A stretch of DNA of 64,000 nucleotides from JACMQW01 sp964536965 (GTDB taxonomy: Bacteria; Bdellovibrionota; UBA1018): assembly GCA_964536965.1 (NCBI GenBank), contig CAZIAL010000006.1, positions 1 to 64,000 of the forward strand, written 5' to 3'. A program made the position numbers and the translations under genes. Positions 58,567 through 64,000 of the stretch are shown one piece after another. Position 1 is the stretch's first letter. The number at the start of each line of letters is the position of its first letter. The notes beneath the pieces are model-generated. The model was not told the DNA's origin. It made no database searches and saw only the letters and a list, made by a program, of their open reading frames with translations.

Positions 58567-60395
58567 AAGAGCTGCTGACGTTCGCACATTCGCCGGAATG
58601 TGGAGTCGGTCCGGGCAATTAGGTCGCTGAAGGCGCCTTGTTCGACGATTTTTCCGTTAGCCAAGACGTAGATACGATCGGCTTTTTTTATGGTAGAGAG
58701 GCGGTGAGCGATAAGAATGACCGTGGTCTTGCCCTTGAGTTCGTCGATATTAGACTGGACCAAAAATTCAGACTCCGAATCTAACGCACTCGTCGCTTCG
58801 TCGAGTATAATGAGGTCGGGCTCCCTGTAAAATTCTCGAGCGATCGCGAGACGCTGGCGTTGGCCCCCCGAAAGTCGAACACCGCGATCTCCCAACTTTT
58901 CCTGGTAGTTTTGGTTCATTTCCTGAATGAATGACGCAGCATGAGAGGCCTGAGCGGCCAGCCTTACTTTTATGGCGATTTCTGAGGCGGATCGTGTTGG
59001 GTCCCATAAACTTATATTTTCTGTGACCGAGGCATTGAAGATTACGCTTTCCTGCGGGACGTAACCAATTCTGCTCCTCCAGGCTTGGATATCCAACGAG
59101 CTCAGGTCGTTTCCGTCGACAAAAATCGACCCACAAGTAGGTTGGAGTAGTCCAAGAATAAGATCCGCTAAAGTTGTTTTGCCATCGCCCGACAAGCCGA
59201 CGAAAGCGACGGTCGTTTTAGCCGGAATGGTTAGATTTAATCCATCCAGAACGGGTTTTTCTCCATAGGCGAACGCCAAATTTTCAATCCTGATCTCCGA
59301 TTGGAGCCGGACAACTTTTTGGCCTTCACGTGGCTCGCGCTGTGAATCTAAATCGAGAAGCCAGGCTTGGACACGATCGACACTTCCAGCGACTCCACAG
59401 AAGCCTTGCCAAAGCGTCTGTACGCCAATGAGTGACGTTAGGGTTCGCTGGAAAAGCACGAGCGAAAGCAGGATTGAAGCCAGAGGACGGCCGTACCATT
59501 TCGCTTCTACATAAATAAGTCCACAAAGCAGAACCACGATGAAAGGTTCAATGAAGGTTGGTGGAATGATCGACATTCGGCTGAACTGTCGAGATAATTC
59601 ACGCAACTTCAGGAGGGTCGATTCTGCCTGATCACCGAGACGTTCGAACGTTCGAGTAGCTTGGAGATACTTGAATGCCTGGAATATTTGCAGAATGAGA
59701 CTGGAATTCTTTTCATTTAATCCCGTCATCGTTCGTGACGCTTCTTTTGCCCTAGCCGCTAATTTTCGTAGAACATACAAGAAAGGGAGACCGGCAGCGA
59801 TCGCGATGAATGTCATTCGGGGACTTAGATAGACCGAAATTCCAGAATACACGAAGACGGTAAGAATACGGGTAAGTAGTTCCGCGAACCTTGCGAATGC
59901 GGTTGCGGTCCGAGGGATCTCTTGGGTTATTAGATTGGTCAGGTGTCCTGCTTCAAGCGAGACGAAATAGGAGTAACGAATCGCTTTTAGGACATTCAAA
60001 ACGCGGATCCGAAGATTTTCTTGGATCGCCGGGCCGATCCAACTGAGGACTAATTTTCGAATAAAATCGATCCCGGCCCTCACCACAAACAGTGCGCAGA
60101 TCAGAAATAGAATCGGTTCCAAATTTGGTTGGAATCCAATCCAGTCGAGGGCCATCACGACCAATTTACCCATGCGATCAGTAGCGACGATCGAGGAGCC
60201 CGCTGTGTTCATTGTTTGAAGCAGCGGAAAGAATAAGACGATCCCCATGCTTTCGATCACTGTGCCGACGACGGTCAGAGCGACGAAGAGGTAAATTTGC
60301 CAGCCAACCATGCGCCGAAAAACATGGAGATATTGTAGGGTTCCGCGAAACATGGAGGCTGAGTTGGGAGCCCGTTCCGGGATCGATTTTGTCAT
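58563..60395 (-). CDS. MsbA-like ABC transporter (flippase-type)
   Basis: 610-residue half-transporter: about six hydrophobic segments in residues 30-330, then an ATPase. Walker A GLSGDGKTT (Asp at the usual variable position), signature LSGGQRQRLAIARE, Walker B LIILDEATSALD, and an H-loop LIAHRLST. Such exporters move lipid-linked glycans or lipid A across the inner membrane. First gene of the ten-gene minus-strand unit, so it may flip the lipid-linked glycan made here. Start ATG at 60395 has no good ribosome-binding site; ATG at 60353 is an alternative. Confidence 0.9.
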   Translation of the reverse strand: MTKSIPERAPNSASMFRGTLQYLHVFRRMVGWQIYLFVALTVVGTVIESMGIVLFFPLLQTMNTAGSSIVATDRMGKLVVMALDWIGFQPNLEPILFLICALFVVRAGIDFIRKLVLSWIGPAIQENLRIRVLNVLKAIRYSYFVSLEAGHLTNLITQEIPRTATAFARFAELLTRILTVFVYSGISVYLSPRMTFIAIAAGLPFLYVLRKLAARAKEASRTMTGLNEKNSSLILQIFQAFKYLQATRTFERLGDQAESTLLKLRELSRQFSRMSIIPPTFIEPFIVVLLCGLIYVEAKWYGRPLASILLSLVLFQRTLTSLIGVQTLWQGFCGVAGSVDRVQAWLLDLDSQREPREGQKVVRLQSEIRIENLAFAYGEKPVLDGLNLTIPAKTTVAFVGLSGDGKTTLADLILGLLQPTCGSIFVDGNDLSSLDIQAWRSRIGYVPQESVIFNASVTENISLWDPTRSASEIAIKVRLAAQASHAASFIQEMNQNYQEKLGDRGVRLSGGQRQRLAIAREFYREPDLIILDEATSALDSESEFLVQSNIDELKGKTTVILIAHRLSTIKKADRIYVLANGKIVEQGAFSDLIARTDSTFRRMCERQQLL

Positions 60396-60688
60396 CTGAT
60401 ACTGGTTATAGTCTTTAAGAAACGCCTGAGCAAAGTGTCTAATGTCGAGTAGATGTAGTGATCACAGAATACGAAATCTGAAAATGATTTGGCGTCGTGG
60501 GTCCTTCCAGTCGAGGCATGCGAACTTTCTGTCCCGCGATGCTTGGTGCGACGAGTTATTTCATTTGTGTCGGTGCGGACGCCGAAATTCCGAGTATGTC
60601 GATACAATGCATCAGACCAATTTTTTGGTCGACTCGAGTTTTTAGTAGGGAATACCCCGTTTACGCGAGTGCATGGTCGTGACTCCTC
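60396..60688. other. Intergenic region, 293 bp
   Basis: Between the SDR gene end and the ABC gene start, both minus strand. Apart from the promoter candidate at 60405-60433 it holds a perfect inverted repeat GACCAA-TTTT-TTGGTC at 60615-60630, with no T-run directly after the stem on either strand. A 71-codon minus frame (60392-60607) crosses the region but has no recognisable protein features. I see no RNA gene. Confidence 0.5.
60405..60433 (-). promoter_or_regulatory. Candidate promoter of the ABC/transketolase/carbamoyltransferase operon
   Basis: On the minus strand TTGCTC (60433-60428) and TATAAC (60410-60405) are separated by exactly 17 bp. The predicted start of transcription is only about 5 bases before the ATG at 60395, so the mRNA would be almost leaderless, or translation begins at the ATG at 60353. 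Confidence 0.4.
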
Positions 60689-61552
60689 CTAAGTGGTGAG
60701 GGCTTGCAGGTAGTTTCTCACTGCAATCTCGGGAGGATTTCTCGGAATGCCGGGGAAGAGTTGTTTGACCAGGCTATTATCAAAAACGAGGTTATACTGT
60801 GGCCTTGACCCTGCTTCTGCAGGCACGTTGCGCATCAACGTTACCCGTCCGGCAGCTTTTGCGATGAGTTCGATCCAACTTCGGATTGAGAGACTTTGTC
60901 CGGAAACGAGATTTGCCAGTATCGGGAGCGGACTCGCAAGGTAAGTTTCGAGAATATTGCAGAGGTCCTGAATCTCGAGAAAATCGCGTTTACTTCTACC
61001 CTCGTCGATTAGTTCTATGTCCTGGTTCGTAAGAATGCGCTCCGCGAGTTTCCCGATTAGACTCTGTCGTTTATCCAGAGGACCGTACACCCCGGGAAGT
61101 CTAAAAATTCCGACTGGGAACGACGGATTTGCTTGAAGCAGGATGTTTTCCGATTCCAGTTTCGCTGCCCCGTAATAGTCGCTGGGATTGGGCGGCGTAG
61201 ATTCCGAGATGACTGCCGGGGGGGAAAACCCATAGACGTCGACGGAGCTTAAGTAACTCAAGCTATGTGGAGGGTAGGAGCGGCAGGCGGCCACTAGGTT
61301 TTCAGCCATCCGCAAATTTACTTGTTTAGCTTGAATCGAGTTATCGACGCCCCGGTTGACGACTGAGCAGAAAATGATGTCGGCGTGAGCTTTGCCGAGT
61401 TCGTGTTGTACGGCGGCGAGGTCGGTGGCATCGCAAGCCTGGGAGCTCAGCGCGAATACGGTCCGCCCGCGGTGTCGAAACCAGTTTGTGAGCGTGGTTC
61501 CGATGAATCCGGTACCACCAAAAATAATGACAGGTAAATTTGCGGCTGACAT
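60689..61552 (-). CDS. NAD-dependent epimerase/dehydratase (SDR)
   Basis: 287-residue extended SDR. NAD motif VIIFGGTGFIGTTLTNW; SYLSSVDVYGFSPP; catalytic YYGAAK (Tyr-x-x-x-Lys); GIFRLPGVYGPLDKRQ and EIQDLCNIL. Substrate unknown; nucleotide-sugar epimerase or reductase by family and context. The start lies only 15 bp from the divergent gene at 61568, so its promoter must overlap that gene or start inside it. Confidence 0.82.
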   Translation of the reverse strand: MSAANLPVIIFGGTGFIGTTLTNWFRHRGRTVFALSSQACDATDLAAVQHELGKAHADIIFCSVVNRGVDNSIQAKQVNLRMAENLVAACRSYPPHSLSYLSSVDVYGFSPPAVISESTPPNPSDYYGAAKLESENILLQANPSFPVGIFRLPGVYGPLDKRQSLIGKLAERILTNQDIELIDEGRSKRDFLEIQDLCNILETYLASPLPILANLVSGQSLSIRSWIELIAKAAGRVTLMRNVPAEAGSRPQYNLVFDNSLVKQLFPGIPRNPPEIAVRNYLQALTT

Positions 61553-61567
61553 ATTACTTTACCACTT

Positions 61568-62836
61568 ATGCTTCGAAGATTTCGATTTCGCAATGCGCTC
61601 GAAAAGATCTTATCGGGGTGGAGTCTGGTTCGGACGGTCTCCTGGGGCATCCTCTTAACCGCGAAACTTCGCGCCGCCATTCGTCGATGTGAACGAGTGA
61701 TTTTCATTCCTTCGGCGGGCTTTGGTCATTCGATCCATGATACTGACCTCGCTCGGCGGCTCTTTCCTGGTCAAAGGTGTTTATTGGTCTTTCTCTCTGG
61801 CCCGGGACGGCATAATCCTGAAGTAGGGGTGCTTTGGTCAGATGCAGAAGTTTTCTTTTTGCCAACCGGAGCCAAATGGAGGGTAGCCGGGCGGATTTTT
61901 CTAAGCCCGCCCCAGGTCTGGTTAGCGTCCAGTATATCGCGCTGGTTGAGATGGATGACCGTCCGCGCGGGCGGATATTTTTTTGAAGGCCAAGAACTTT
62001 ACCAAAATCTTATTGAAAAGGGGACTTGGCCGGAATCCTTACTCACTCAGACCGCCCATTTGAAAATGAACTTTCGGTGGCCAATTTTTTATTTTCATTT
62101 GCGTAGCCGTACGAACGCCACTCGACCCCGCCTACCTGAGTCCATTCGCTCAGAAATCGAAAAGAAACTTCCTAGCGGGAGAACTCGAGTTGGTATTTAC
62201 CTTCGACAGAAGGGTTTAGATGGTACGACGATAATTGATCGGCAAAGGACTGGGTCACCGCTCGAAAGTTATCTTCCGGCGATTCGGTGGCTAGTGGGTC
62301 AAGGGTATCAAGTTCTCATATGCGGCGATGCGGAATGGCCCTCTGACTTAGCGCCTGATCTAGTGGGCGAAGTGCTCGATGCTCGATCTGTCGACGTACC
62401 GAAAACCAGGTTCGATTTGTACGCCGCGACCGAAGTGGCATTGTTCATTGGTGAATCTGGCGGCGGGATTTGGCTTCCAGAGCTTTCGGGTATTCCGGTT
62501 TTGATGCTAAACGCCCTTCCTTACAGCGTTGGAATTCCACACGCTCAGATTTTTTATCAGCTCGTTCGCCGACCCGAGAATCGAAAGTTGGTTTCGCGAA
62601 GCGAGATTTACGCGAAGCATTCCTACGACTATCTGTTTCCGGGATTTCTTCTCGAAAAACTCGGGCCCGAACATATTTTAGCTGCCGTGCAATCTTTCAT
62701 TAAGACCAGTCACGAAGTGCGTGAGCCGCGGGCGCCGGACTGTGAAGAAGCAAATCTGCCCCCCGATACGTGGATTCGCCAGTCAAATACGCGGTTTTCC
62801 CAGGCATTTATTGATCTCTATCGATCGGAAGGATAG
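61568..62836 (+). CDS. Putative glycosyltransferase (TIGR04372-like)
   Basis: 422 residues. The N-terminus is basic with RVIFIPSAGFGHSIHDTDLARRLFPG; the core VGIYLRQKGLDG..., PLESYLPAIRWLVGQGYQVLICGD, LFIGESGGGIWLPELSGIPVLMLNALP and AQIFYQLVR resembles the TIGR04372 glycosyltransferase group. Moderately sure; no signature is decisive by eye. It is 9 bp from the next methyltransferase gene on the same strand. Start at ATG 61568; a later internal ATG remains possible because of the very short divergent gap. Confidence 0.6.
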   Translation: MLRRFRFRNALEKILSGWSLVRTVSWGILLTAKLRAAIRRCERVIFIPSAGFGHSIHDTDLARRLFPGQRCLLVFLSGPGRHNPEVGVLWSDAEVFFLPTGAKWRVAGRIFLSPPQVWLASSISRWLRWMTVRAGGYFFEGQELYQNLIEKGTWPESLLTQTAHLKMNFRWPIFYFHLRSRTNATRPRLPESIRSEIEKKLPSGRTRVGIYLRQKGLDGTTIIDRQRTGSPLESYLPAIRWLVGQGYQVLICGDAEWPSDLAPDLVGEVLDARSVDVPKTRFDLYAATEVALFIGESGGGIWLPELSGIPVLMLNALPYSVGIPHAQIFYQLVRRPENRKLVSRSEIYAKHSYDYLFPGFLLEKLGPEHILAAVQSFIKTSHEVREPRAPDCEEANLPPDTWIRQSNTRFSQAFIDLYRSEG

Positions 62837-62845
62837 ACCGTTTTC

Positions 62846-64000
62846 ATGTCCGTGGTTTGTCCTATTTGTGAATTCTCCGACTTCGCGCCAGTGATTTGCG
62901 TACCCGACGCACAACTTTTCCAGCTCGTTCCGCGTGGAAAGTTGCCGGAAGATTCCGACTTCTCTCCACTCCGCATTTCCCGTTGTCTCGATTGTGGGCA
63001 CGTATTTCATGCCGAGTTCGACGACCGCCTCGGCGACCGTATGTATCGGGGCGACGTGGTGAGTAATTTTCCGGTCGATGTTTCGATGACGAGAAATCTC
63101 GAGGCGATCGTCGAGTGGATCGGAAGGGAAAACTATTCGTCGAAAACGGTTTTGGAGGTCGGGGCAGGAAGCGGACACGTAGCTCGGCTCCTCGCGAAAC
63201 TCGCGAAGTCCGTCGATGTTTTCGAGCCGAGCGCGGGGGTTCGTTCCGAATTGATACCTGAAGCCAATATCAGATGGTCTCGGGATATCTTTCGCGGCTC
63301 GGGGGCGCATCGATATGATCTCGCGATTTGCCGGCAGGTCTTAGAGCATGTCCGCGATCCATTCACGCTGCTGTGGTCAATCGCGGAAGCGCTTCCTTTT
63401 GGGGGCGCGCTTTACTTAGAAGTGCCGAACTTAGGTTACATCGAGGATCGCGGCGCCGTATTCGATCTCCATCTTGCGCACGTCCATTACTTCGACCGAA
63501 TGCGTCTGGAGCGATTATGTACTCGAGCGGGATTCGCATGCGAACGCGTTTGGGAGCTTAAAGAAGGTCATGACCTCGGGCTCTTCTTGAGAAAAACTTT
63601 GCCTAATTTGGGCGAAATGGCTCCTTCGCCCGTTCCTCCAGCAAGGCCGAATCTATCGACGATCCTGAATTCTCGCTTATTGAAGGTTCGCGAGGAAGTG
63701 CGCGATCTGGGGACGAAAACGGCCCTCTATGGCGCAACCTGGCAGGGACTGAGTTTCTTAAGCCAGGTAGAAAGCGATGCGAATTTCGTGTGCGTTTACG
63801 ACGACAATTCAGCTTTCTGGGAAAAGGCTTTTTATTCGCGCCAGCAGCTCCTTCGCGTGAGAGCCCCTGGCCCTGCCGCCTGGGAGGGGATTGAGAACAT
63901 TATTATCACCGCCTATCTCCATCAACAAGTCATCGTTGACAAGTTGCGTTATCTCGGTTTCAAAGGATCGATCTGGAGCATTGGATCTCCCACCGCTAGT
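62846..64000 (+). CDS. Sugar C-methyltransferase-like protein, partial
   Basis: ATG at 62846; 385 codons to the right edge with no stop, so the C-terminus is missing. Zinc-type Cys pairs VCPICEFS and SRCLDCGHVF open the protein; SAM core TVLEVGAGSGHVARLLAKL, VFEPSAG, ICRQVLEHVRDPF follows; then ALYGATWQGLSFLSQV and VYDDNSAFWEK as a second Rossmann-like domain. This is the three-part arrangement (Methyltransf_13, SAM fold, Methyltransf_14) of TDP-/UDP-sugar C-methyltransferases. Related in its last domain to the gene at 37966. Confidence 0.85.
   Translation, partial: MSVVCPICEFSDFAPVICVPDAQLFQLVPRGKLPEDSDFSPLRISRCLDCGHVFHAEFDDRLGDRMYRGDVVSNFPVDVSMTRNLEAIVEWIGRENYSSKTVLEVGAGSGHVARLLAKLAKSVDVFEPSAGVRSELIPEANIRWSRDIFRGSGAHRYDLAICRQVLEHVRDPFTLLWSIAEALPFGGALYLEVPNLGYIEDRGAVFDLHLAHVHYFDRMRLERLCTRAGFACERVWELKEGHDLGLFLRKTLPNLGEMAPSPVPPARPNLSTILNSRLLKVREEVRDLGTKTALYGATWQGLSFLSQVESDANFVCVYDDNSAFWEKAFYSRQQLLRVRAPGPAAWEGIENIIITAYLHQQVIVDKLRYLGFKGSIWSIGSPTAS

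Noticed and set aside
60392..60607. 71-codon minus-strand frame upstream of the ABC gene
   Set aside because: No family features; the promoter candidate lies inside it. Kept only as a note in the intergenic entry.
60615..60630. Perfect hairpin GACCAA-TTTT-TTGGTC as a terminator
   Set aside because: No T-run directly after the stem on either strand, so intrinsic termination is not supported.

Overview
The window is G+C-rich by eye (not computed). It carries tightly packed protein-coding genes, no RNA genes and no CRISPR array that I could see. Several lipoprotein and signal-peptide genes, an LPS/capsule-type sugar region, GT9 and GT39 glycosyltransferases and a CsgG-like protein point to a Gram-negative bacterium. 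I cannot name the taxon. A core MetH paired with an ASKHA-type activator, a class II-like IleS and many Bdellovibrio-style secreted hypotheticals would fit a member of the former Deltaproteobacteria/Bdellovibrionota, but this is only a suggestion. A run of ten Ns at 30046-30055 shows that the source is a draft scaffold.

Layout. 1-2669: ABC-2 exporter (two permeases, one ATPase), cut by the left edge. 2713-7808: secreted or lipoprotein hypotheticals, a TIGR01777-type epimerase and trmO. 7903-11073: ileS. 11150-15884: an AT-richer block with a PilZ-acyltransferase fusion, a membrane class III nucleotidyl cyclase and a divergent membrane histidine kinase. 15939-20170: small secreted protein, nucleosidase, manC, CsgG-like protein, hicAB. 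20174-26321: methionine operon (Hcy methyltransferase/MTHFR fusion, RACo-like activator, core metH). 26383-28766: two glycosyltransferases.

28878-45785 is a single 17-gene run on the plus strand, nearly all genes overlapping or a few bases apart. It encodes a HisF/HisH/PP-loop amidotransferase trio, a UDP-HexNAc 6-dehydrogenase, LegB and LegC, and two complete sets of nonulosonate enzymes (NeuB-, NeuC- and NeuA-like). It also holds a methyltransferase, a PHP protein, an ATP-grasp ligase, an SDR and the GDP-GlcNAc-forming PtmE. The best reading is legionaminic acid (probably acetamidino-modified) plus a second, related sugar. No LegH-type N-acetyltransferase is present.

45763-49480 holds three minus-strand genes (two surface-carbohydrate GT-B-like proteins and a methyltransferase), followed by a plus-strand UDP-galactopyranose-mutase-like flavoprotein. 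50769-60395 is a second compact unit of ten genes on the minus strand: ABC flippase, HAD-kinase fusion, split transketolase, TylF-type methyltransferase, a 43-aa protein, SxtJ, DUF5989, carbamoyltransferase and an SGNH-like protein. It ends at a good intrinsic terminator. The right edge has an SDR, a putative glycosyltransferase and a methyltransferase cut by the window end.

Together, about half the window makes, activates, modifies and exports unusual surface sugars. The most unusual non-sugar locus is the cyclase / PilZ-acyltransferase / histidine kinase module at 11150-15884.
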